In this document: one piece after another, positions 35,441 through 44,277 of the stretch | Layout: each line of letters begins with the position of its first letter | Numbering within the stretch: the first letter of the stretch is position 1 | DNA from: Io17-Chloro-G2 sp965226915 | GTDB lineage: Bacteria > Chloroflexota > Dehalococcoidia > Lucifugimonadales > UBA3495 | Length of the DNA stretch: 64,000 nt | Assembly: GCA_965226915.1 (NCBI GenBank) | Contig: CBDDEJ010000009.1 | Span: forward strand, 702,742-766,741 | Reading direction: 5' to 3' | The notes under the pieces: generated by a model | Seen by the model: the letters and a program-made list of their open reading frames with translations, nothing else | Told to the model about the DNA's origin: nothing | Database searches by the model: none | Translations under genes and position numbers: made by a program

Positions 35441-35925
35441 TAGAAAAAATACACCCCCTGAATAAGGCTGTAGAAGCGGAGGACGACTTCTTCCCCCGGG
35501 TTCACAAGGGTTAGCGCGCCGGCGCCCATGGCGCCGGTAGCCGCGTGGAAATCGACGTTGTGCAGCAAGGTGTTGGTTTCTGGATTCACCAGAGTCAATT
35601 CAACATAGTCGTTCTGGTGCACTGCTATCATTGGGCCCGGCACGCTTCCGTTAAAGGTGAGCGCCCATATTTTGGTCCCATCGGGGTCGATCTCTATGAG
35701 CTTCTCCTCGATAACCATGCGTATTTGCACAACCTTGGGCGGGCCCGCCGCAACCTGGTCGTGTTCCGGTAAAAACGGTGGAGCAACCAAGGTCTGGGTC
35801 ACCCGTTCAAGGCCGTCCGGGCTTAAATCGCCGCCTGTGGTATCACCTTCACTACAGCCCAAGCCAATCAAAGCAGAGGCCGCGATAAGAGAGGGAAAAA
35901 TCAGGAACCGCTTCCAGGTTTTCAT
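35413..35925 (-). pseudogene. truncated copper nitrite reductase (NirK-like)
   Basis: A minus-strand frame with a lipoprotein signal (lipobox GLGC) and the first cupredoxin domain of NirK: VVQIRMVIEEKLIEIDPDG, ALTFNGSVPGPMIAVHQNDY, VELTLVNPETNTLLHNVDFH and GALTLVNPGEEVVLRF. The NVDFHAATGAMG stretch carries the copper-ligand histidine. At about 35460, just before the type-1 copper HCAPGG motif, the sequence departs (YSLIQGVYFFYIG) and stops. Full NirK is about 340-450 residues; only about 150 remain, so it is a fragment and not functional. The junction coincides with the end of the helicase fragment on the other strand. Confidence 0.8.
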
Positions 35926-36222
35926 GGCCCGCTCCTCATTTGTTGGATTATCCTGTGAAAATCATCACTCACCAGCATGCAGAGGTATAACGTCCAGATG
36001 GCCTACAATTTTATGGCGAAAGGCCCATAAACAAGCGGCTTTGATGGATTTGGCCGTTGGCCGGACTGCCGAGCGCCAGGGTAAATCCGGGTTCGGCTGG
36101 GCGGGATCAAGCCGGCCACTGGCAAGGTCGTTGATGCGGGAGACTGGCCGGAACCGATTCCTTTAATCTTAATTGACTTTCGCTCCCATCTTGATTAAAG
36201 AGCGCGCCTCACTGATGAATGA

Positions 36223-36861
36223 TTACCCTCGGGAGATTCGGAACAGTCTGATTGCCATTACCTCGACCCAGACGAACCATGAGAGTATGAACACACGTTG
36301 CAAGACGCCATTCAAGCTGCCAACATCACCAGCCTTGGCCACGCCGATCCATAGCACCAGGCTGGCCAACACCACAACGCCGGCCATCCAGGAGAAACGG
36401 TAGAGCGAGCTCCATTGCCGATCTGCATTTAGGTTTCTGGATACGAGAAAAATGCCCGCGATGGCCGATAAAAACCCACCAATGCCTGTAACGTTATGCA
36501 AGGTTCCTGTCAAAGTCTGGAATTCGCAGCCCGGGTCGCAAGGCAAGACCGAGTGCAGCACCGATACGACCCCGAAAACGCCGATAAAAACGGGGCCGAG
36601 GTTCGCGGCGCCGAGACCTCTATGAAGCCCCGTGGCAAAGGCAATGAGCAGCAATCCAATCACGGCGAAATTCACGTTCTGCAGCACCGGGTATTGGGCC
36701 TCAACCCCGCCGAGCTCACTGATGGCCTGGGTCACATGGCTATAGTCTTGGTAGAAAAATCCTGCTACTGTGACCAGTGTCGCGAAGACGATAGGATAAG
36801 CGATCCCGCATAGGGCTAGGTATCTGAGCAGGTTATCCTGGTTGGCGCCATTCTTAAGCAT
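36223..36861 (-). CDS. DUF998 membrane protein
   Basis: A 212-residue polytopic protein with six predicted helices. DUF998 features: YSHVTQAISELGG after the first helix (the family's conserved xxISxLG), FGVVSVLHSVLPCDPGCEFQ and NVTGIGGFLSAIAGIFLV. Function of the family is unknown. The divergent TetR gene 40 bp away on the plus strand likely controls it, because the operator-like palindrome lies between them. Confidence 0.85.
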   Translation of the reverse strand: MLKNGANQDNLLRYLALCGIAYPIVFATLVTVAGFFYQDYSHVTQAISELGGVEAQYPVLQNVNFAVIGLLLIAFATGLHRGLGAANLGPVFIGVFGVVSVLHSVLPCDPGCEFQTLTGTLHNVTGIGGFLSAIAGIFLVSRNLNADRQWSSLYRFSWMAGVVVLASLVLWIGVAKAGDVGSLNGVLQRVFILSWFVWVEVMAIRLFRISRG

Positions 36862-36906
36862 TTGTCGTCCCCCTTTTAACGTTTAGTTATCCCATGGGTT
36901 GGCATT

Positions 36907-36937
36907 TACTTTACAAAATGTAAAGTACATGTATAAT
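36907..36937 (+). promoter_or_regulatory. promoter and palindromic operator between DUF998 and tetR
   Basis: Perfect inverted repeat TACTTTAC-5nt-GTAAAGTA (36907-36927). Its left arm contains a -35-like TTTACA (36910-36915), 16 bp before a perfect -10 TATAAT (36932-36937); the tetR ATG is at 36953. A regulator bound here would block its own promoter and probably the divergent DUF998 gene. Confidence 0.8.
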
Positions 36938-36952
36938 AATGCAGTTTGCACT

Positions 36953-37558
36953 ATGTCAAGTAAAAGACAACAAACAAGGTCGAGAATCCTGGAATCCGCA
37001 CGCAAGTTGTTAGTGGAGCGTGGCTATCATGGCGTGGGTCTAGAAGCGGTGGCTCGCGACGCCGGTGTCTCTCGCCAGGCTTTGTACCTGCACTTCAAGT
37101 CCAAAGCGGATCTGCTTGTCGCTACCGCTCAGTACAACGATGACATACTCGGCATCCCTGAAATCCTGAGGCCCGCGCAAGAAGCAAAGACCGCCCTAGA
37201 GGCCCTTAATGCGGGTGTTGCGGCCTACGTCCAAATCGAGCCCCAGATCTACGACGTGGCCAGCGTGATTTACGCCACAAGGCGGTCGGATGACGCCGCC
37301 GAAGCTGCTTGGCAAGGCCGCATGGCCTTTCGGAGAGAAAATATCACACAAGTCATCAAACGTCTGGAGGAGGAAGGGATTCTGGCTGATGGCTGGACGG
37401 CCGATGAAGCTGCAGACTTCGCCTGGTCGGTTTTATCCATACACACCTACGAATACCTAGTGGTAGAGCGGAAATGGCCCTTGGACCAGTTCTTGCGCCG
37501 CCTACAGCTGATCCTTCGAAGCATACTCGTTGCCGAGCCGAACAATAGCCGGAGGTGA
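36953..37558 (+). CDS. TetR-family transcriptional regulator
   Basis: A 201-residue regulator from ATG 36953 (an upstream frame to 36899 runs through the promoter and is rejected). The N-terminal helix-turn-helix is classic TetR: RSRILESARKLLVERGYHGV, GLEAVARDAGVSRQALYLHF. The C-terminal ligand-binding half is helical (ALEALNAGVAAYVQIEPQIY). It is divergent from the DUF998 gene and shares the palindrome at 36907-36927, so autoregulation and control of DUF998 are likely. Confidence 0.9.
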   Translation: MSSKRQQTRSRILESARKLLVERGYHGVGLEAVARDAGVSRQALYLHFKSKADLLVATAQYNDDILGIPEILRPAQEAKTALEALNAGVAAYVQIEPQIYDVASVIYATRRSDDAAEAAWQGRMAFRRENITQVIKRLEEEGILADGWTADEAADFAWSVLSIHTYEYLVVERKWPLDQFLRRLQLILRSILVAEPNNSRR

Positions 37559-37739
37559 GCGTCAGGACAGTCCTAATGGCTCCCTAAAGAGGGCCAATGG
37601 GCTCTGAAATTAAATTCCGGCATCTTCTATCATAGAAATCGGCGGTCACAGCCAGTCCTTCCAAGCCTCCAGGCCAAGTCGTGTGTTCCAGCACCGGGTT
37701 GTGACCGCCCGCCGGCGCCCTGGAATCGAGGTGGAACCG

Positions 37740-37928
37740 ATGTTCTGGCTAAAACCGTGTCCTCATTGCTTCGGCGACCTTCATCTTGAGAAAGACTTTT
37801 GTGGCGGATACGTTGCGTGCCTGCAGTGCGGCCATGAGCTAAGCGAATTCGAGGAGTTAATGCTGGGCTGCCCAACGAGCGGGGTCGAGGATGATTTGGT
37901 GGAAGAGGCCATTGCTTCGGCGGCATGA
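37740..37928 (+). CDS. small zinc-ribbon protein (62 aa)
   Basis: From ATG 37740: MFWLKPCPHCFGDLHLEKDF, then CGGYVACLQCGHEL. Four cysteines in CPHC and CLQC pairs form a ribbon. The short acidic C-terminus ends EEAIASAA. A longer start at 37683 is open but lacks support. Small ribbons of this kind recur in Chloroflexota; function unknown. Confidence 0.65.
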   Translation: MFWLKPCPHCFGDLHLEKDFCGGYVACLQCGHELSEFEELMLGCPTSGVEDDLVEEAIASAA

Positions 37929-38007
37929 TTCGCCATTCAACGCCGGCGCGCTTGGGGCCAACCCCCTAAGGCCGACTCATACAGACAGGCGAGTGGTTTC
38001 GGGCGAA

Positions 38008-38355
38008 TCACCGATACATTGGCTTGAAGAAACTGTGCAAGAAATTGTTGCGGTGGGCCCAGGCGTGTCCTCTCTTCACCACCGAATCAGGTAGTTTTCC
38101 GGCGTTGTCGTAGGTGATTCGCACGGTCTCGTAGTTGGCCAACTCAGGAGGCGCGTCGGCGGTGAATATCACCTGGCATTCCTGGGATTCCACGAATAGC
38201 TTCATGCTGGGAAAGCCCTTTACCTTGGAGTTGGGCGGCTGGTATATGTAAAACTCGGTGGCGCCCAGCACTTCGTCCAGGTGGTCGTTGCCGTTCCCCC
38301 GGCCGCCCCCTTGCCTTCGTTGCTGTCTACCGAATCCGTGATCGCTCAGGTGCAT
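38008..38355 (-). CDS. hypothetical protein
   Basis: About 115 residues from a likely ATG at 38355. Most of it is beta-strand-like and protein-like: DHLDEVLGATEFYIYQPPNS, SMKLFVESQECQVIFTADAP and NAGKLPDSVVKRGHAWAHRN. No signal or motif recognised. It lies 76 bp downstream of the SMP-30 gene and may be co-transcribed. The start is uncertain because the frame remains open to 38487. Confidence 0.55.
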   Translation of the reverse strand: MHLSDHGFGRQQRRQGGGRGNGNDHLDEVLGATEFYIYQPPNSKVKGFPSMKLFVESQECQVIFTADAPPELANYETVRITYDNAGKLPDSVVKRGHAWAHRNNFLHSFFKPMYR

Positions 38356-38431
38356 CTCTAACCCCGAATCTTCTATCCTCAACGTCCTTGGCTCTATGTC
38401 CTTGCCTCTACGTCCTTGGCTTGAAAATGCC

Positions 38432-39343
38432 CTACGGATAGATTCCCCACCCCACACGATCGGTCTCCGCCCGGTAGAAGTGTCCATCAGTCGATGTGAC
38501 GTACAGAGTGGTCATGTCCGGTCCGCCGAAACAGCAGTTGGTTGGCCTGGTGCAAGAGATTGGGTGTGTCTCCAAAACCCTGCCGGTGGGTGAGAATACG
38601 TAGATCATCGCCCCGGGGCCCGCCGTTGGCCAGCCCGCCGTGGCCACGATGTTCCCGTCGGCGTCCAGGCACATGCCGTCGATGCCACGGTGTACAGCGT
38701 TGGCGTCTTTACCGAAGGTGTGCAACACCGTGTACGGGCCCAGGCTGCCGTCGCCGTTGATGGGATAAGCTCGCAATTCCCTGTCGATATCCAACCTGTC
38801 GCTGTTGCTTTCGGCGACGTAGAGGGTTTTCTGATCAATGGACACCAGAATCCCGTTGGGCATGGTCGTGTCGAAGGTGACGCGCTTGACTGTATAGCTG
38901 CCATCGGGTTGGGGGTCGGCCATCAGCACCGACCGGTTGTCCAACTCCTCAACCTCGCTGGGGTCGATGTTGGCGGCGTTCCAGGGATTGGTCCACCAGA
39001 TGCGCCCCTTGCGGTCCACGGCCAAGTCGTTGGGAGTGTTCAGCTTTTGACCGTCCACCCGGTCGGCGACGGCCACGTTGGCGCCGTCGGGGTCGAAGCG
39101 GAGGATTGACCTGCCGCCGGAGCAGGCGCCGAAAAGCCGGCCCGCCGAGTCCCAAGCCAACCCGTTGGTGTGGTTGGTCCCGCCGCGCCACTCGCTGATC
39201 TGGCCCGACTCCGGGGAGTAGCGCATGATGCTGCTGTTGCCGATGTGGGTAAACAGAATCGACTCGCCATCCCAAACCGGCCCCTCGGAGATACCACCGT
39301 AAGGAACCCCCACCAACTCAAACCGCCAACTGCCATTACTCAT
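38432..39343 (-). CDS. SMP-30/gluconolactonase-like beta-propeller
   Basis: About 303 residues from ATG 39343, which has GGGGAGG upstream. Family features: ISEGPVWDGESILFTHIGNS (the metal-ligand glutamate in SEGP), NHTNGLAWDSAGRLFGACSG, LNTPNDLAVDRKGRIWWTNP (conserved Asn-Asp metal ligand) and MPNGILVSIDQKTLYVAESN. These match the calcium/zinc-dependent lactonase/regucalcin fold. It likely hydrolyses sugar lactones; the exact substrate is not known. Confidence 0.88.
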   Translation of the reverse strand: MSNGSWRFELVGVPYGGISEGPVWDGESILFTHIGNSSIMRYSPESGQISEWRGGTNHTNGLAWDSAGRLFGACSGGRSILRFDPDGANVAVADRVDGQKLNTPNDLAVDRKGRIWWTNPWNAANIDPSEVEELDNRSVLMADPQPDGSYTVKRVTFDTTMPNGILVSIDQKTLYVAESNSDRLDIDRELRAYPINGDGSLGPYTVLHTFGKDANAVHRGIDGMCLDADGNIVATAGWPTAGPGAMIYVFSPTGRVLETHPISCTRPTNCCFGGPDMTTLYVTSTDGHFYRAETDRVGWGIYP

Positions 39344-39579
39344 AAAAACCACCTCCCCAGCCACCTGTCAAATAGGAGGCCAGCCAAGGACGATTCTAGC
39401 AGAGCGGAAGGGGGAGGGACAAATTGGGAAAGTGTGTCGATATCAAGATATTTGAACTGGCGTCGGGTTTTTTCTATCAAGGGCAAGCAGGGCCTACGGA
39501 ATCATGAGGTAGGCATTGAAATACATTGATGCAGTATTTGATGGACCTTTATCAGCTAGCCTGTCGTCTGACCAAATCC

Positions 39580-40533
39580 TCAGAGCAGCTTAATTTGAGA
39601 GCCACTGATGCCAATGGGCAGGCTTTCTGCCACTTCGTTCATTATCACCGGTCCTTTGGGAGCGAAAAGGAACTCACTTTTTGGATCATGTTCTTTGAAA
39701 CGCGTCTTGGCCAAGTCCCGGTTCAGAACTGCGTAACAATAGACACACCCGTGAGGACACGTATCGTATTCGCCTATGTCCCTAGAAGCGAAGCACCCAC
39801 ATTCGGGCCGATTTCCCTTTAACTCTGCCCTAATCGATTGGTTTGCTACCTCAGAAAGCCGGTCAGCATCCACGCATCTGGCTGCTTTAACTCCAAGAGC
39901 TAAGAAACGCTCTTGTGAGCACATAGTTAGCTGCATTCCTCGCTCTTTCGCCATTTCTGATAGTTCGGAAGAAAGATTGTACTTCACTTCGTCTGTGGGA
40001 GGATCCCACGTAAAGCCAAACTCTTTCGAAGCCCAGTTCAAATTGCGGAGGGTCTTCTTATAGGTCTGGGCAAACGACACAACTACCTCGTCCGTTGTCC
40101 CTTCTAACGAATGAGCGAGTGCCTCAAAGTTTCGTCTGTGAAAATCAATGGAAGTTACAGAAGTAACAAGAATCGGATCGTATCGCCACACAGGTACTCT
40201 CAGTCCGTATGTACCTGCCATCATCTTCATGTGCTCAACAGACCGCTTCGGATCGACAACCGAGACTTCTAAAATACGCGGATAGGCATTGATCGAGTAC
40301 TCGACGATAAAAGGGAAGCCCCGTTATTTAACAAACGCAAGTTTATCCAAAAAGGGCCCTAAATTTTTGGTCAAGAACACGAACCCGTCAACAGCATCAC
40401 GTTCTAGACTCACCCGGTGCGCCCGGCGGTTGTAGGGATTGACCATGCGGCAATACCCTGCATCCAACCGGTTTTTGAACCACTCACCGTAAAATGTCGG
40501 GATGTCGGTTTTATAGCTAGCCGAAATAATCAT
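39580..40533 (-). pseudogene. DUF1848 protein with a nonsense mutation
   Basis: One minus frame runs from MIISASYKTDIPTFYGEWF (40533) to 39580, broken by an in-frame TAA at 40326-40324 (FVK-stop-RGFPFIVEYSINAYP). A single CAA to TAA change explains it. Downstream are VPVWRYDPILVTS, EVVVSFAQTYKKTLRNLNWA and the cysteine cluster ECGCFASRDIGEYDTCPHGC followed by VYCYA, the DUF1848 Fe-S-like C-x2-C-type motif. Function of the family is unknown. Confidence 0.85.
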
Positions 40534-40536
40534 CTA

Positions 40537-41659
40537 TCACACTTTACTCCCAACCATCCAAAATACCTTCCATCGCAGTCGAGGAGTCATTCGCGCGCCC
40601 AATTCATCATAAATCTGTCCTAAGTGCGTCAAATCTTCGTCCGAACTAACCGAGCCTGATTCGGCTTCAATGGCCTCAGTAGCACTTAGTCCCGCACCAG
40701 TCGCCAGCTTAGTCGCGGCTGTTAACCAACGAGATTCATTGCGATCTACGAAGATAAACTTTGTACCTACCTTGGCCTTTTGGACCAGTTCTGTGGAGAA
40801 CGGGCTGGGCTGATCAAAGTCTTGGAATACGTGTGAAAGCAGGTAAGACACTATGTAGATGTCTTGATCAAAAATCTCGGGCGCTCCGGTGACACTTGCT
40901 AAATCCTCCACGTCAACAGCGTGGAACTTTCCCGGTTCAACGACCAACGGGGATTGTGGCGATTGTTGGCCATATTTGGTTTCTAAACGCTTCTGAATTT
41001 GATTAAAAAGGACGCTCCAGTTAGCTTGCCAATCGCCTACGCGATCTGTCAACAGAGGATTAAGGACAATCCTCGACGCGAATGGATTTTTCTCTATATA
41101 TTTGGCTAAGCCGAGTACGTCTGTTCCTGGCCCACCGCCCAATGTGCAGAGTCTCACCTGATTGTTGTTGCGTCGGAGGGTTTCTAGAGGTCTGGCCGGA
41201 AAGCCATTGGCCGGGTTTCGCGCTACGCCAGACAGACGTATTATAGTCTTATGTGGCATGATAGTGTCTGTAATACGGTTTAAGAACCCACTGTTACATC
41301 GACAATCGTCGCTAAGAAAACGACGACTTGGGGAGAATCGGGGTTTCCGTCCGAGTTTCTAGGTGTCTTCTAAGATTAGGATCCTGAGAAAATATGGTCT
41401 CAATTACGAATGCGTTGACCGGAACCTCATGGTAAAGATATGCAATGCGACACAACGAATCAATATATGGGATATCAGGTTCGTGATTCTCATAATGCTG
41501 CCTTGAGATGTTCAGGGCATGCGCCAGAACGCCGTCAACGACCTCTTTTCGAGAGGCGCCCATCTGATTTGCAATCTGATCCACTTCTAGATTGACAATT
41601 TCTCTAACGATCTGAGAGTAGCGTATGGCTAATTGCGATGAAAGCCCTATACGAATCAT
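40537..41659 (-). pseudogene. methyltransferase-like gene interrupted by MITE copy 4
   Basis: Begins MIRIGLSSQLAIRYSQIVRE at 41659 and runs to NLRRHL where MITE copy 4 intervenes (its frame then stops at 41312). It resumes beyond the element as ETLRRNNNQVRLCTLGGGPG and TDVLGLAKYIEKN, an SAM-binding GGGxGTD motif, then DIYIVSYLLSHVF and FIFVDRNESRWLTA. Removing the 171 bp plus one CTAG joins LRRHL to ETLRRNN in frame for a 315-residue protein. The N-terminal helical part precedes a Rossmann-type methyltransferase. Substrate unknown. Confidence 0.82.
41188..41358 (-). mobile_element. MITE copy 4 (171 bp, CTAG target duplication)
   Basis: Flanking CTAG at 41184-41187 and 41359-41362. Same orientation as copies 2 and 3. 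Interrupts the methyltransferase-like gene. Confidence 0.9.
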
Positions 41660-41704
41660 ACCGGAATCGTATCATAGAAAAACGTAATGTAGAGGTGGTC
41701 TGTG

Positions 41705-41977
41705 TCACACGAATCGGTTGATTTGGGTACCGTTCATTCCAATACCACATACATCGGGTTTTTCTTTGCACACCCTTGCATTAAGGTTATGGCTAACCTT
41801 GATCATTGTGATTTGAAGGGAGCGGGTTATTTCGGTGCGACTTCCGGCCTTAACAGCTTGGATTCCCTCGGGTAACTCGATCACCATGGGGTGGCAATCG
41901 TCCCGAGTCAACACCACAATGCCAACCAACCCCCACTCCTCACCCACCGGCCTCCGCATCCCTGCCCTGCCCCTCAA
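41705..41977 (-). CDS. small hypothetical protein
   Basis: A 90-residue frame whose first 13 codons overlap the dCTP deaminase end. A shorter start at 41887 (MVIELPEGIQAVKAG) is possible and fits better. It ends with VCKEKPDVCGIGMNG. Not recognised and may not be real. Confidence 0.35.
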   Translation of the reverse strand: MRGRAGMRRPVGEEWGLVGIVVLTRDDCHPMVIELPEGIQAVKAGSRTEITRSLQITMIKVSHNLNARVCKEKPDVCGIGMNGTQINRFV

Positions 41978-43133
41978 ACAACGGCATCTGCCAGTGGTTG
42001 GTTTCGGGTAGGAAATGTTTACTTAAGACCAGGCCTTGGCCCTGGTACGACGAGCCTATGTCCGCGCCGTAGAGTTTTTCTGGGATCTCAAGCATCTTTT
42101 CGAAGGTGATGGTGCAGATGTTCTGGCCGTGCTCGATCATGAAGGGGACGTCGTGGGCCCTTACTTCCATCACCGGCTGCACTCCTCCCAGGCCGCCGGT
42201 TTCGCCCAGACCAAACCCTGGGTCGAAGAATCCGGCGTAGTGGGTCCTTAACTCGCCGCTGGACGGGTCGTAGGCTGTCATCTCGGCGGCAAAATCCGGA
42301 GGAATGCTTACGCCCTCGGCTGAGGTCAGCAAATAGAACTCTTCGGGCTCCAGAATGAGCCGCCGCGATTGCTCGGCGTAGACCGGTTCCCAGTAATCAC
42401 CGGGATCGTAGTGGTGCTCTCGGGAAAGATCCAACAGGCTGCTGTTCTTTCTGGCCCGGTATCCCACGCCGCCAACGCGGCCCACCAGGTTGGCGCTGAG
42501 GCCGATGGTGTTGTCCAAAGAAGGTTGCCGAGGGACGCCGGCATAGCCCGGCTCGGCCAGCACAATCGGCTTCTGTACATGGCGCCGCAAGAGCTCGCCT
42601 TGCCCACAGGAGGCTTCGCCCTTGGTCAACCTTAATTGGTTGAGGGAGAGCCCGGTTTTCACTCTTATGGTGAAGGAGCGGGACACGACTTCCAAATACA
42701 ATTGGCCTTGGTACCCCGCCGCTACGTCGTCAAACCGGTGGCTGTTGTCGGTTATCACCCGAGTAAAAATGTCCAACCTCCCGGTGGAACTTTTAGGGTT
42801 GGTCTTGGCTCGGATGAAATCGGGCAGGCGCAGTTCCTCGATAAGCGGGATCAGATACGGCCGGTTCCGCTCCAGGATGGCGCCATCCCGCAGGTCCAAT
42901 TCCTCCATTTGGAGATCGGGTAATTTATCCCAAACGGCGCTGGAATCAGGAAGAAAGCTACAGCGAAGCCGGTGGGCCTTTTCGCCAAGCCTCAAATCCA
43001 GGCTGGCCGGTTGGAAATTGCCCGGCGGGATCTTATAACGCTCGGTGAAGATCACATCGTCATTGGCGGCTTGTTTCAACCAAGCCATGGGCAGAATGCC
43101 TGTTGACCCGATTTCTTTGATCTCTTCAAACAT
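41940..43133 (-). CDS. 2'-deoxycytidine 5'-triphosphate deaminase (Dcd family, long form)
   Basis: A 397-residue protein with two Dcd/dUTPase-like halves, the size of the long alphaproteobacterial-type deaminase. First half: QPASLDLRLGEKAHRLRCSF (Dcd motif) and RAKTNPKSSTGRLDIFTRVI (with the S-x-x-R-L-D catalytic region). Second half: EEFYLLTSAEGVSIPPDFAA, SGELRTHYAGFFDPGFGLGE (the family's H-AGFFDPGF). It hydrolyses dCTP to dUTP plus ammonia for pyrimidine metabolism. Cytoplasmic, likely monocistronic. Confidence 0.88.
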   Translation of the reverse strand: MFEEIKEIGSTGILPMAWLKQAANDDVIFTERYKIPPGNFQPASLDLRLGEKAHRLRCSFLPDSSAVWDKLPDLQMEELDLRDGAILERNRPYLIPLIEELRLPDFIRAKTNPKSSTGRLDIFTRVITDNSHRFDDVAAGYQGQLYLEVVSRSFTIRVKTGLSLNQLRLTKGEASCGQGELLRRHVQKPIVLAEPGYAGVPRQPSLDNTIGLSANLVGRVGGVGYRARKNSSLLDLSREHHYDPGDYWEPVYAEQSRRLILEPEEFYLLTSAEGVSIPPDFAAEMTAYDPSSGELRTHYAGFFDPGFGLGETGGLGGVQPVMEVRAHDVPFMIEHGQNICTITFEKMLEIPEKLYGADIGSSYQGQGLVLSKHFLPETNHWQMPLFEGQGRDAEAGG

Positions 43134-43554
43134 TAGGGAGTCTGGCGTGCGAGTGTATTTCGGACTTCATACAATCACCGGGGCGCCCCGAAACGGCGCA
43201 AGAAAAAACCCGACGCCAAAGGGCAACCGGGTCCTACCATGCACTACCACTGACACAACCGCCGCCTGACACAACACCGCCTCCGGGATTTTTCCGTGAT
43301 ATTTAATAGACCTGAATTTGGTGGGATACTACCGTTTGGGTATTCCAGTGTCAAGACTGGATTGGAGCCGCTCCCCCAGTCTGAACCTCGCCGGTGAATC
43401 GGGGCATCGAATATGTTATCGCCCCAGGCAAGGGCCGCCTTACGCCACGGTTATTTTCGGCATCCGGCGGGTGCTATAATTCATTAGAGTCAGATATTAA
43501 CCTCACGCCTACCGCCTTCGGGCGCATCCGTTCCGGGAAGTTGCTTTTTTTGAA
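43134..43554. other. intergenic region, promoter of lepB
   Basis: No gene supported. A perfect -10-like TATAAT at 43475-43480 precedes the lepB ATG by 75 bp, with only a weak T-rich -35 before it. Confidence 0.5.
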
Positions 43555-44139
43555 ATGTCGCGAGTAGCCCGAGAAGTCGTCGAAGCGGTGGTCCTGGCCT
43601 TAATCGTATTTCTGGTGATTCAGACCGGCGTCCGCAATTTCAGGGTGGAAGGCGCCAGCATGAAGCCCACCCTTGAAAGCGGCCAGTACCTGCTGGTTAA
43701 TAAACTGGTGTATTTCCAGTTGGACCCGGTGCGTCTCTCTCAGGTGATCCCCTTCTGGAGCGTCGACGAATCAAGTGAACGGATTGCGTTGCGGCCCCCC
43801 CAGCGTGGTGAAGTCATCGTGTTCCATTACCCCAGGGACACCACCAAAGACTTCGTCAAGCGTGTCATTGGCCTTCCCGGTGAAAAAATATCCGTGGAAG
43901 GCGGCGACGTGTTCATTGACGGAGTTCTTCTGAACGAACCGTACTTGACCAGCCGGGACAAGTCCTCTGAAAACGAACGAACCCTTGGGGACAACGAGTA
44001 TTACGTCATGGGCGACAACCGGAATGGCAGCAACGATTCCAGAAATTGGGGTCCCGTTTCCGGTGAACTAGTGTTGGGCAAGGTATGGTTTGTCTACTGG
44101 CCATTTTCCAAGCTTCAGGTCGTCGGCGGGTTCCCTTAG
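43555..44139 (+). CDS. lepB: signal peptidase I
   Basis: A 194-residue type I signal peptidase. One N-terminal transmembrane anchor (about 8-24), then box B GASMKPTLESGQYL with nucleophile Ser35, box D RDTTKDFVKRVIGLPGE with general-base Lys102, and box E GDNRNGSNDSRNWG. The short form with a single anchor is normal for Gram-positive-type and Chloroflexota enzymes. It cleaves Sec/Tat signal peptides on the outer face of the membrane. It faces the HtrA operon convergently, consistent with a protein-export and quality-control neighbourhood. Confidence 0.93.
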   Translation: MSRVAREVVEAVVLALIVFLVIQTGVRNFRVEGASMKPTLESGQYLLVNKLVYFQLDPVRLSQVIPFWSVDESSERIALRPPQRGEVIVFHYPRDTTKDFVKRVIGLPGEKISVEGGDVFIDGVLLNEPYLTSRDKSSENERTLGDNEYYVMGDNRNGSNDSRNWGPVSGELVLGKVWFVYWPFSKLQVVGGFP

Positions 44140-44277
44140 GGCTCCGCGTCTCAAGAGCAAGAGGAGCCCAGCTCCGGTGGGGCATACCAAAGCTGGGTAG
44201 AGAGGGAGCAAGTTGAGGGGATGATTTCTACTTGTTGAAATCCCGCTTGTTTGGGCTGACCCCAGGCGCCAAATCTC

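Noticed and set aside
40324..40326. In-frame stop in the DUF1848 gene as recoding
   Set aside because: The codon is TAA, not TGA, and CAA to TAA is a simple nonsense change.
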